Source: Weissella confusa (GTDB taxonomy: Bacteria; Bacillota; Bacilli; Lactobacillales; Lactobacillaceae). From it: a stretch of 64,000 nucleotides of DNA. Positions within the stretch are counted from its first letter, which is position 1. Every line of letters starts with the position of its first letter. The position numbers and the translations under genes are program-made. The stretch covers positions 62,001-126,000 of the forward strand of contig JAAOED010000004.1 in assembly GCA_016466735.1 (NCBI GenBank), read 5' to 3'. Positions 22,470 to 29,179 of this stretch are shown here, piece after piece. Below the pieces are notes generated by a model that searched no databases, had not been told where the DNA came from, and was given only the letters and a program-made list of their open reading frames with translations.

Positions 22470-22498
22470 CCCACCTATTATTAGGTGGGTATTTTTCG
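22470..22498 (+). terminator. terminator of the plus-strand membrane protein gene
   Basis: CCCACCTA and TAGGTGGG pair around a 4-base loop, followed by TATTTTTCG. It separates this gene from the repressor promoter. Confidence 0.8.
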
Positions 22499-22540
22499 TT
22501 CATCTGTTTATCCCCTTTCTGTTTATTTATTATCAAGTTG

Positions 22541-22569
22541 TTGCATTTTTTACAGTAGAGCTGTAATAT
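22541..22569 (+). promoter_or_regulatory. rightward promoter for the repressor operon, with operator in the spacer
   Basis: TTGCAT (22541-22546) and TAATAT (22564-22569) are 17 bases apart. The operator TTACAG-TAGAG-CTGTAA (22550-22566) fills the spacer. It points to the CI-like gene about 190 bases downstream, which suggests repressor autoregulation. Confidence 0.65.
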
Positions 22570-22675
22570 AAAGGCATACAAAAAAGCACAATAAACGCCT
22601 GTATATCAACATTAGCTCGCCAAAGCATTGATTATTTTAGGTCTGTTTTTTGTTGCTCAATTACTTGATGAATTA

Positions 22676-22704
22676 AATATAACAGTACAGCTGTAATTTT
22701 GCAA
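22676..22704 (-). promoter_or_regulatory. leftward (lytic) promoter, with operator in the spacer
   Basis: On the minus strand TTGCAA (22704-22699) and TATATT (22681-22676) are 17 bases apart. The operator at 22680-22696 (plus strand TAACAG-TACAG-CTGTAA) fills the spacer. It points toward cro, facing the rightward promoter. Two tandem CTGTAA half-sites lie just upstream, near 22712-22730. Confidence 0.6.
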
Positions 22705-22760
22705 TGCTTTAACTGTAAAAACTGTAAAATTAATCCATCAAAATCAGGAGAACCCTTGAT

Positions 22761-23123
22761 ATGACGGTGTACGAACGAATAAAAGAAATTTCAAAAGCAC
22801 GCGGAATGAGCTTGCAAAGTGTCGCTAAAGCAGCTGGCCTTTCTCAAAATATGATTTATCAGTATAAAACAGTTAATCCAAAAACCGAAACGCTGCGTAC
22901 TTTAGCAGACGTTCTCGGCGTATCAGTAGACTACCTATTAGGTAACACTGACAAGATGCATCCTACCAGCGCAGAACCAGAAGTGCCCAATGATTTAGAG
23001 GAAGTTTTGAAGCAGGTTAACCCTGTAATGTTTGGAGGTGCTGAACTAACAGACGACCAAAAGATGCTTCTATATAACATGGCTAAAGAAATGTCACGCA
23101 ACAATCAACAAGGTGGTAAGTAG
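22761..23123 (+). CDS. CI-like repressor (HTH only)
   Basis: A 120-residue protein. The N-terminal 65 residues are a full Xre helix-turn-helix (MTVYERIKEISKARGMSLQS, VAKAAGLSQNMIYQYK, LRTLADVLGVSVDYLLGN). The rest is a short acidic part with no LexA-type peptidase. Repressors of this size are usually inactivated by a partner metallopeptidase, encoded next. AGGAG precedes the ATG. It likely binds the 17-bp operators in the two facing promoters upstream. Confidence 0.88.
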   Translation: MTVYERIKEISKARGMSLQSVAKAAGLSQNMIYQYKTVNPKTETLRTLADVLGVSVDYLLGNTDKMHPTSAEPEVPNDLEEVLKQVNPVMFGGAELTDDQKMLLYNMAKEMSRNNQQGGK

Positions 23124-23124
23124 T

Positions 23125-23532
23125 TTGAACGATGAATTGAGTGAGTTAAGAGACTACCTACTTAACCTTGCCCGCCGACACGATATTGACGTTGAGGATA
23201 TGCTATCCACTACAGGTACACATATGTACGTCCGCGTGTTCAACAAGATATTTATGAATCCGAATGAAACGAAGGCAACTTATGAATTTGGACTAGCTCA
23301 CGAACTGGCCCATGCCATTTATGGAGATCCTAATGGTGAACAGTACTACCCTTTTTCATTGTTGTTCAGAAAGACTGAAGAAAAGATTGCCAACAAGAAC
23401 GCGATCCGACTGATTTCTGACTTTGTCTACCGCGATACGCCACTTGAATGCAGAAATTGGGAACACTTTATTGATATTTTCAACCTACCCAGTTATTTCG
23501 AAGGCATTGTAAAGGAAATTATTTACGACTGA
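23125..23532 (+). CDS. immA: ImmA/IrrE-family metallopeptidase
   Basis: A 135-residue protein with the zinc-protease motif HELAH (residues 59-63) and TEEKIANKNAIRLIS, where a third ligand is expected. ImmA-type enzymes cut the phage repressor after DNA damage. I prefer the TTG start at 23125 (AAGGTGG seven bases upstream), one base after the repressor stop; an in-frame GTG at 23113 has no Shine-Dalgarno. The pair replaces a self-cleaving CI. Confidence 0.88.
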   Translation: MNDELSELRDYLLNLARRHDIDVEDMLSTTGTHMYVRVFNKIFMNPNETKATYEFGLAHELAHAIYGDPNGEQYYPFSLLFRKTEEKIANKNAIRLISDFVYRDTPLECRNWEHFIDIFNLPSYFEGIVKEIIYD

Positions 23533-23585
23533 TGAAACGTCCAGCAAAGGAATGACGTTAAAAGCTAAATAAGGAGATTTATGGT

Positions 23586-24245
23586 ATGGCAAAGAAAGAC
23601 AAGGCAAAAAAGCCTTTCTACAAGCGTATTTGGTTTTGGGTGTTAGTAGTCGTTGTTGTTATCGTAGTGGGCGGCGGTGCATCTGGTGGTGAGCCTAACA
23701 AGACCACTACTACCTCTGACTTATCATCTTCAACTAGTTCATCTGACTCATCATCTACAACTAGTTCATCTGAAATACCAAGCGATGCAACGAACGGACA
23801 AAAGAACGCCTTGCGTAAGGCTGATTCTTATTCTCGTATAATGCACATGTCTAAGTCAGCTATTTATAACCAATTAACGTCAGAATATGGCGAAAAGTTC
23901 TCTGCCGAAGATGCACAATGGGCTGTGGATCACTTGAAGGCAGATTACAACAAGAATGCACTTGCAAAGGCTAAGAACTATTCTGACCAACAATACTTGT
24001 CTAAGGCTAGAATTTACGACCAATTGACATCAGAACAAGGTGAGAAGTTCACTGCTGAAGAAGCGCAATATGCAGTCGACAACTTGAAGGCAGACTATAA
24101 CAAGAATGCTTTGAAGAAGGCTGAACAATATCAAAAGCAACAATCAATGTCAGCAGACGCTATTAAGGAGCAACTTTCATCTGATTATGGTGAGAAGTTC
24201 ACCGCTGACGAAGCACAATATGCCGTTGACCACTTGAATGGTTAA
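23586..24245 (+). CDS. membrane-anchored Ltp-like protein (superinfection exclusion candidate)
   Basis: A 219-residue protein: a basic start, one membrane helix (about 15-30, WFWVLVVVVVIVVGGG), a Ser/Thr-rich spacer (38-63), then three tandem 50-residue repeats at about 74-121, 124-171 and 174-218. Each repeat has AL-KA--Y, then I--QL-S--GEKF-A--AQ-AVD-L. This is the PF07553 repeat of phage TP-J34 Ltp, a lipoprotein that blocks DNA injection of other phages. Here there is no lipobox Cys; a membrane helix takes its place. The gene is in the lysogeny operon. Confidence 0.85.
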   Translation: MAKKDKAKKPFYKRIWFWVLVVVVVIVVGGGASGGEPNKTTTTSDLSSSTSSSDSSSTTSSSEIPSDATNGQKNALRKADSYSRIMHMSKSAIYNQLTSEYGEKFSAEDAQWAVDHLKADYNKNALAKAKNYSDQQYLSKARIYDQLTSEQGEKFTAEEAQYAVDNLKADYNKNALKKAEQYQKQQSMSADAIKEQLSSDYGEKFTADEAQYAVDHLNG

Positions 24246-24275
24246 CACGTACCCCGCATGGTTAGCGGGGATACA

Positions 24276-24302
24276 TAAAAAGCCCCACTCGATTGAGTGA
24301 GG
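24276..24302 (-). terminator. minus-strand terminator
   Basis: On the minus strand GCCTCACTC and GAGTGGGGC pair, followed by TTTTTATG. It could stop leftward transcripts coming from the membrane gene at 24643. A GC-rich hairpin without T tract (CCCCGC/GCGGGG, near 24250-24270) follows the Ltp-like gene on the plus strand. Confidence 0.6.
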
Positions 24303-24322
24303 CAACATAAACAGGAAGGTCG

Positions 24323-24646
24323 GTGAGTGTCATAGACGACGCAGAACTTTATAAAAAAGCTTCTTTTGGCATTTTAACTGTCGCTATCGGATTGAGTGCT
24401 TGGACTGCAACGCAAATTATTGGATTAAAACATCCACTGAACATTTCGATTATTCTGGGTTTAATCGGTTCTGGCATATTGCTCGGTCTTTCTGGCTGGA
24501 CAATGACTGTATCCCAGGGTGTTACCATCAGGAAATATGAGCAAGAAAAAGAATATACACAATTACTAAGTAGTGTGACTGGTGATTCGACTAACACATC
24601 AAACAAAAGAACGATTGTAGACCAACTTGGACAACGAATCAGCTAG
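24323..24646 (+). CDS. two-helix membrane protein, unknown
   Basis: A 107-residue protein with two membrane segments (FGILTVAIGLSAWTATQIIG and ISIILGLIGSGILLGLSGW), then a charged tail (KYEQEKEYTQLLSS). The start is GTG with GGAAGG before it. It lies between the Ltp-like gene and the integrase, where temperate LAB phages keep accessory genes. No family is recognised. It ends four bases into a convergent gene. Confidence 0.65.
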   Translation: MSVIDDAELYKKASFGILTVAIGLSAWTATQIIGLKHPLNISIILGLIGSGILLGLSGWTMTVSQGVTIRKYEQEKEYTQLLSSVTGDSTNTSNKRTIVDQLGQRIS

Positions 24647-24837
24647 TTCAGTTTGCCATTTTCAATCATTTCCAAAAACTTTTTGTACGTGTCTGAATCT
24701 TTAGTTTCTTCAATCGCACGTTTAGAAATTTTGTAGTCTACGGTTGTTAGCGCAATTCCGGCGCCGATTATCATAAAAGTAGCTGCCACCAGAAGAACGC
24801 ATACAAGTATAGCGATATATTGCAAAAAAGAAATCAA
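24643..24837 (-). CDS. small membrane protein, opposite strand
   Basis: A 64-residue protein with one long hydrophobic segment near the N terminus (LQYIAILVCVLLVAATFMII) and a charged tail (YKISKRAIEETKDSDTYKKF). A likely start is TTG at 24837, with AAGGGGG upstream; the frame continues to a GTG at 24873 inside the next gene. It overlaps the end of the convergent gene by four bases. It may be an accessory membrane peptide. Weak start codons lower confidence. Confidence 0.45.
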   Translation of the reverse strand: MISFLQYIAILVCVLLVAATFMIIGAGIALTTVDYKISKRAIEETKDSDTYKKFLEMIENGKLN

Positions 24838-24853
24838 AACGAGGTACCCCCTT

Positions 24854-25279
24854 ATGGAAAATGATATTAACACACGAATAAATGCCTTCTACGCATTACG
24901 TGATGGTCGACTTCCCGCCGGAAAGCTGGACGTTACATCTGAAGACGGGACGGCATCGCTTGATATATACACGATGCTTACCATTAACCATGCTGATCAG
25001 TCCAACCTAGTTGGATTATTCCAAGCTTACAATGTTGAAAATATTTTATGGCAGGAATATATCTCAATTGATACCGATAAGGAACTCGTTCCTAAAGAAA
25101 ATTACATCGGAAATTCTGGGTCATTCGGAACAGCATTCATATTAAAAACCCAAAATATAGCATTGCCTGATGACTCATCAGTTTATTTGCGATTCGACTT
25201 GTTCAGCGGTAATAAACTACTAGATTCAAAGATGTCATCGTTCTATTCTGTCAACAAACACATAAATTCCAATTTGTAA
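24854..25279 (+). CDS. hypothetical prophage protein
   Basis: A 141-residue soluble-looking protein (MENDINTRINAFYALRDGRL..., ending SVNKHINSNL) with beta-rich middle parts (GSFGTAFILKTQNIAL, SVYLRFDLFSGNKLLDSK). No signal peptide or membrane segment. A GAGG element precedes the ATG. It is the last gene before the integrase and has no recognised family. Confidence 0.65.
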   Translation: MENDINTRINAFYALRDGRLPAGKLDVTSEDGTASLDIYTMLTINHADQSNLVGLFQAYNVENILWQEYISIDTDKELVPKENYIGNSGSFGTAFILKTQNIALPDDSSVYLRFDLFSGNKLLDSKMSSFYSVNKHINSNL

Positions 25280-25370
25280 TAGTTATATTATAACATTCCG
25301 AATGGTGATTCAAAGCACATTGTATCATGCTGATTTAATCGCTACTACAATATTAAATTTGAACTCAAAA

Positions 25371-25410
25371 ATACGCACACTCCCCGTCGCCAAACAGTAA
25401 GTGTGCGTAT
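25371..25410 (+). repeat. perfect 11-bp inverted repeat before the integrase
   Basis: ATACGCACACT (25371-25381) and AGTGTGCGTAT (25400-25410) enclose 18 bases. No T tract follows. It lies in the 240-base gap before the integrase and could be a terminator without T tract or a protein-binding site at the attachment end of the phage. Confidence 0.5.
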
Positions 25411-25519
25411 CGAACAAAACAGAACATCACTGCCCTATTTCCGTATTCAATTGTACCAGACCTGGGCATGTCTTTAAACTGCCTAAAAAAACTACATAAA
25501 GGTTAGGTTTAATCTAATT

Positions 25520-26593
25520 ATGGCAAGTATAACTAAACGTGGTAATAAGTGGCGTGCTCGTGCGTCATATATTGATGCCAAGGGGGAACGTCAGCAGCCA
25601 AGCAAGACGTTTGACACAAAGCGAGAAGCAACAGAGTGGGCTGCCAAACTAGAAACTCAAATTATCGACGGCGCTGATATTAACGCTGCGAAAATGAAGT
25701 TTTCTGAATACTACCGAACGTGGGTTGCGACCTACAAAGAACCAACAGTTCGTGCATCTACATTGGTAAAATATCGCAGTTTTGCCAACGAGTTAGATAA
25801 ACTTATTGGTGACGTTCAACTTGATAAACTAACAGCGTTGTATCTCCAAAATAAGATAAACGAATACGGTGAAACCCACACCAAAGCATACGTTAATAAC
25901 ATTGTCTCAACTATCAAGGCTTCACTTAAAGACGCACAAATAGACGGAATCATAAAGAAAGATATATTCAGCCGCCTTAAAGCAAATGGTGGCGCTTCTA
26001 AAGATGACGACAATTATTTAAGCGCCAGTGATTTTGAAAAACTCCAGTCTTGGCTATATGATCATACTGACTTAATGCCTAATGATAAATTTTACTTCGC
26101 TGTGCTAATCGCACTAGAGACTGGTGCACGAGTTGGTGAAATCCTTGCACTTACAGTAGATGATTTTGATTTTTCAAACAATACGATGACAATCAGCAAG
26201 GCATATTCAAAAGCCACTTCATCCAATACAGAGACTAAGACACGTTCCGGTAATCGAACAATTGACGTAACTGATAACTTATTATCTTTGGTCACTGAAC
26301 TGTCAGAAAATGGTGTCCTATTCCCTAAAAAATGGTTTAGAGACATATTTTCAAACCGAATGATTGAGCTAGCCAAAACAGTTGGGTTCCCTGCCATTCG
26401 CTTCCATGGTCTAAGACACTCTCATGTATCTTACCTGCTACACAACGGTGTTGATGTTGCGTACATTTCAAAACGAGTTGGTCACTCTAATGTAAACGTT
26501 ACGCTTAAAACCTACGCTCACATGCTTAAGGAAAAAGAAGCAGAGCAATCTAGCCGCACTATAAATTTGCTACAAAAAAACCGCCGTTCATAA
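25520..26593 (+). CDS. int: phage integrase, tyrosine recombinase
   Basis: A 357-residue recombinase. The N-terminal arm-binding domain (MASITKRGNKWRARASYIDA) is of the AP2-like type and is followed by a SAM-like core-binding domain (about 60-150). The catalytic domain has Arg204 (TGARVGE), His296 and Arg299 (FHGLRHSH), His322 (VGHSN) and the nucleophile Tyr332 (LKTYAHML). All needed residues are present. The gene is the last of the prophage; its stop codon lies in a hairpin next to rpmA. Confidence 0.95.
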   Translation: MASITKRGNKWRARASYIDAKGERQQPSKTFDTKREATEWAAKLETQIIDGADINAAKMKFSEYYRTWVATYKEPTVRASTLVKYRSFANELDKLIGDVQLDKLTALYLQNKINEYGETHTKAYVNNIVSTIKASLKDAQIDGIIKKDIFSRLKANGGASKDDDNYLSASDFEKLQSWLYDHTDLMPNDKFYFAVLIALETGARVGEILALTVDDFDFSNNTMTISKAYSKATSSNTETKTRSGNRTIDVTDNLLSLVTELSENGVLFPKKWFRDIFSNRMIELAKTVGFPAIRFHGLRHSHVSYLLHNGVDVAYISKRVGHSNVNVTLKTYAHMLKEKEAEQSSRTINLLQKNRRS

Positions 26594-26639
26594 GCTCCAG
26601 TGACCAAAAGTGACCAAAATGCTTATAAACAGCGGTTTT
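26577..26639. terminator. bidirectional terminator at the prophage-host junction
   Basis: A 19-bp imperfect inverted repeat (26577-26595 and 26621-26639; two G-U pairs on the plus strand) has T-rich tails on both strands, so it can stop both the integrase and the rpmA transcripts. Its loop holds GTGACCAAAA twice in tandem (26600-26619), possibly integrase arm sites. Confidence 0.65.
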
Positions 26640-26651
26640 ATAACGCTAAAA
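26600..26651. other. approximate prophage attachment end (att)
   Basis: The integrase ends at 26593 and the host gene rpmA ends at 26652, so the junction lies in or near this stretch, possibly in the last codons of rpmA. The core cannot be placed because the other att copy is outside the window. Confidence 0.45.
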
Positions 26652-26963
26652 TTACTTAGCGATGATTTGCTTGTACTCTTCACGAGTAACAACTGATACT
26701 TGGCGACGGTCACGGCCCAAACGACCGAACTTTACGACACCATCAGTCAAAGCGTACAACGTGTCATCGTTTCCACGACCAACGTTTACACCTGGGTAGA
26801 TGTGCGTACCGCGTTGACGGTAAATGATTGATCCAGCCTTGATGTCTTGACCATCAGCACGCTTCGTTCCTAGACGACGACCTGCTGAGTCACGACCGTT
26901 GGCAGAAGATCCGCCTCCCTTGTGGTGGGCAAGCATCGTCAAGTTGTTCAAATTCAATTGCAT
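26652..26963 (-). CDS. rpmA: 50S ribosomal protein L27
   Basis: A 103-residue L27 with the core [33 protein letters not shown] and [16 protein letters not shown]. It has a Firmicutes-type N-terminal extension ([12 protein letters not shown] before HHKGGG), normally removed by the cysteine protease Prp. Here the extension ends TMLA instead of the more usual QFFA. It follows rplU by 27 bases with no prp gene between them. L27 reaches the peptidyl transferase centre. Confidence 0.95.
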   Translation of the reverse strand: MQLNLNNLTMLAHHKGGGSSANGRDSAGRRLGTKRADGQDIKAGSIIYRQRGTHIYPGVNVGRGNDDTLYALTDGVVKFGRLGRDRRQVSVVTREEYKQIIAK

Positions 26964-26990
26964 GATTTAAATCCTCTTCTTTCCGATGTC

Positions 26991-27293
26991 TTAGGCAATA
27001 GAGTCGATGACAACCTTAGTGTATGGTTGACGGTGACCTTGCTTCTTGTGTGAGTGCTTCTTTGGCTTGTACTTGAAAGTAACAACCTTCTTTTCCTTAC
27101 CTTGCTTCTCAACAGTACCTGATACAGTAACACCTTCAACGTAAGGTGCACCGATCTTGCCGTCAGCGAAGACAACCTTGTCGAATACGACCTTGTCTCC
27201 TTCAGCGGCGTCCATCTTTTCGACGTAGATTACGTCACCGGCAGAAACCTTGTATTGCTTTCCGCCGTTCTCAATGATTGCATATGCTGCCAT
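26991..27293 (-). CDS. rplU: 50S ribosomal protein L21
   Basis: A 100-residue L21 starting [20 protein letters not shown] and ending with the conserved [22 protein letters not shown]. It binds 23S rRNA. I chose ATG 27293 with GGAGG upstream rather than the longer frame to 27311. It is the first gene of the rplU-rpmA pair and has a structured leader. Confidence 0.97.
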   Translation of the reverse strand: MAAYAIIENGGKQYKVSAGDVIYVEKMDAAEGDKVVFDKVVFADGKIGAPYVEGVTVSGTVEKQGKEKKVVTFKYKPKKHSHKKQGHRQPYTKVVIDSIA

Positions 27294-27304
27294 GAGTTTG
27301 CAGA

Positions 27305-27425
27305 CCTCCATAAAATATTTTTCTAAAAAAACTTAGACTCACCGAGCCCGCGAGTTCCAAGGAACTACTTAATACAGACCACGAGTGGTTGCAGTTTGTG
27401 GATTCCACAAACACAACGTAGATAA
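27305..27425 (-). promoter_or_regulatory. probable L21 leader RNA
   Basis: The leader before rplU forms several hairpins on the minus strand: TTTGTGGAATCCACAAA, AGTTCC-TT-GGAACT and a later GC-rich part ending near TTAGACTCACCG. Low-G+C Gram-positives carry a conserved L21 leader here for autogenous control. I did not match the consensus base by base. Confidence 0.5.
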
Positions 27426-27493
27426 TTATAAAACAAGTTCTAACTAAATACAATGAAATCGCCCACTTAATTATGAGCAATTCCCTAAGTTTA

Positions 27494-27567
27494 TGCAGCT
27501 GGTGGGACTCGAACCCACAACCGCTCGGGTAGAAACCGAGTGCACTATCCAGTTGTGCTACAGCTGC
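27494..27567 (-). tRNA. tRNA-Arg (UCU)
   Basis: A complete 74-base cloverleaf on the minus strand: acceptor GCAGCTG/CAGCTGC, D-arm TAGCACAACTGGATAGTGC, anticodon stem CTCGG/CCGAG with loop TTTCTAC (anticodon TCT), and T-arm GTGGG-TTCGAGT-CCCAC. It reads AGA. CCA is not encoded. Confidence 0.93.
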
Positions 27568-27568
27568 A

Positions 27569-27603
27569 AAAAAGATGAGTTGGCATAACTTACCAACTCA
27601 TCT
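27569..27603 (-). terminator. terminator of the three-gene operon
   Basis: AGATGAGTTGG and CCAACTCATCT pair (11 bp, 9-base loop), followed by TTTTTTG on the minus strand. It lies right after the last gene of the operon and before tRNA-Arg. Confidence 0.85.
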
Positions 27604-27612
27604 ATTGTACGT

Positions 27613-28140
27613 TTAAAACGCTGGTGAATCAAGGTCTGAAGCGTCCAAAACCGCACGAACTTCATGATCAATATCATCTTGTGTCAATTTCAGTTCGACT
27701 AAACCGAGCTTCAAAAATGAACGCCAGGCATGTGAAAAATCCGATTGACGCTTTTGGTGATATGAATTTAGCAACATGGTCTTAATACCAATAAATTGGT
27801 GGGCCAAACGCATTTGTGGAAAACGCGCAAACTTAGCTAAATCCGCATCCTCAAGCACCATTAAGTGCGTCCATTGTTGCTTCAAACTAATCAACAAAAA
27901 CTGGGCGAAAGCAGTTGCGTACAACGCCTTCACTTCGATCTCGCTTGCGTCCACCGCATTGTGTGGCACATCATTGTTAATTGCTTCAACACGCAACATC
28001 AAGGTGCTCAATGAAACATCTAGGTTCAAATAATCATTCAACAAGACATCTTTAGGACCGATTGGATTTTCCCAATCAGCCACAACTGCGCGATATGACT
28101 CGCGTGCTTCACGCAAGTAACCTGCAATATCCATCGTCAT
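27613..28140 (-). CDS. unknown protein, third gene of operon
   Basis: A 175-residue, mostly helical protein (MTMDIAGYLREARESYRAVV..., ending DASDLDSPAF) with a TAFAQFLLISLKQQWTHLMV segment that could be a buried helix. Its ATG overlaps the stop of the gene before it (TAATG). No family is recognised. Coupling to the two upstream genes suggests one complex. Confidence 0.75.
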   Translation of the reverse strand: MTMDIAGYLREARESYRAVVADWENPIGPKDVLLNDYLNLDVSLSTLMLRVEAINNDVPHNAVDASEIEVKALYATAFAQFLLISLKQQWTHLMVLEDADLAKFARFPQMRLAHQFIGIKTMLLNSYHQKRQSDFSHAWRSFLKLGLVELKLTQDDIDHEVRAVLDASDLDSPAF

Positions 28141-29177
28141 TATTCTGCCTCGTCTGATGCTTGTGGTTGTAGCACTTCGACTTGTGGTGCTTCAGAAGCA
28201 GCTGATTCGTTAGCATCTTCAACCGGCGTACCATATGAAATCAATCCTTCGCGTTGCAAACCAAAGACAAGCTCATCACTCTCGATTGCCAAGTAACGAC
28301 GTTCCGTCAAATACCAAGCACCGATAAAGTCGTAATCCAACAAGACATCAAGCCATGAAATGGCATCACGACCATCAATGACTTGGAAGTGCCAACGTTG
28401 TGCCCCAATGGCTGTTGCATCGTTAACGTAGAAGATACGGACTTCAACGCCATGCTCCAACATCAAACCGGCACCATTTGGAATACTTTGCAAGAAGTAA
28501 TCTGAATCAGCTGACAAAACAAACAAACGATCCAACATTCCCGCTGGCATTTCGGTTTGTACCAATGGATACAAGAAATCGTCGCGGGTTTCAAGAATGT
28601 TGTAGTCTACTTGGTAACCGAATTCGCGCTCCATATAACGACCAAACTCCGTTAACAACGTTGCCAGCGTACGAATACGCGCTGCGGTCGTTTTCTTACG
28701 GAAGTTTTCAACCATCAAATCAGTAATAGCTTCCGCGTTAAACAAAATTTGCTTGCGTTCTAGTGACCAGTAGAATAGACGTGCCTCAGTACCTAGCTCA
28801 ACAAAGTAAGCGCCACCGTTGTTATCGTCGTTTACCACGAATTCAAAGGTCGCTGGCACATCCAAATCAGTCATCACCAACGTCAACTCTTCACGCTCAG
28901 CTGGCGTCAAAACATCATAGGCTGGCATCCCCGCAAATGAAAGAAAACGATCCATTGCCATCAAGTACCAATCTGCCTTGGCATATTGACGTGGTACAGT
29001 TACCCATTCTGTATCAAGGTGCGCATTGGTTAGGCGTTGCGCCAACATGTGGACCTTCTTTGGATCATTTGTTTCAGCAAGCTCTCGAACTTGCGCTAAG
29101 GTTTGTTGAATTTGACCAATATCATCACTCAACAAATCAACGTATGAAACAACGCGTTCACGTAGGTGTTCTGTCAT
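28140..29177 (-). CDS. unknown protein, second gene of operon
   Basis: A 345-residue acidic protein (MTEHLRERVVSYVDLLSDDI) with Tyr/Phe-rich middle parts (DDFLYPLVQTEMPAGMLDRL, YFLQSIPNGAGLMLEHGVEV) and an Ala/Glu-rich tail after residue 315. No signal peptide or clear membrane segment. No family is recognised. A GGAGGTGAG ribosome site precedes the ATG, two bases after the upstream stop. Confidence 0.75.
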   Translation of the reverse strand: MTEHLRERVVSYVDLLSDDIGQIQQTLAQVRELAETNDPKKVHMLAQRLTNAHLDTEWVTVPRQYAKADWYLMAMDRFLSFAGMPAYDVLTPAEREELTLVMTDLDVPATFEFVVNDDNNGGAYFVELGTEARLFYWSLERKQILFNAEAITDLMVENFRKKTTAARIRTLATLLTEFGRYMEREFGYQVDYNILETRDDFLYPLVQTEMPAGMLDRLFVLSADSDYFLQSIPNGAGLMLEHGVEVRIFYVNDATAIGAQRWHFQVIDGRDAISWLDVLLDYDFIGAWYLTERRYLAIESDELVFGLQREGLISYGTPVEDANESAASEAPQVEVLQPQASDEAE

Positions 29178-29179
29178 GC

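Noticed and set aside
24246..24322. Rightward terminator after the Ltp-like gene
   Set aside because: The GC hairpin has no T tract on the plus strand. The neighbouring hairpin has its T tract on the minus strand, so only a minus-strand terminator was called.
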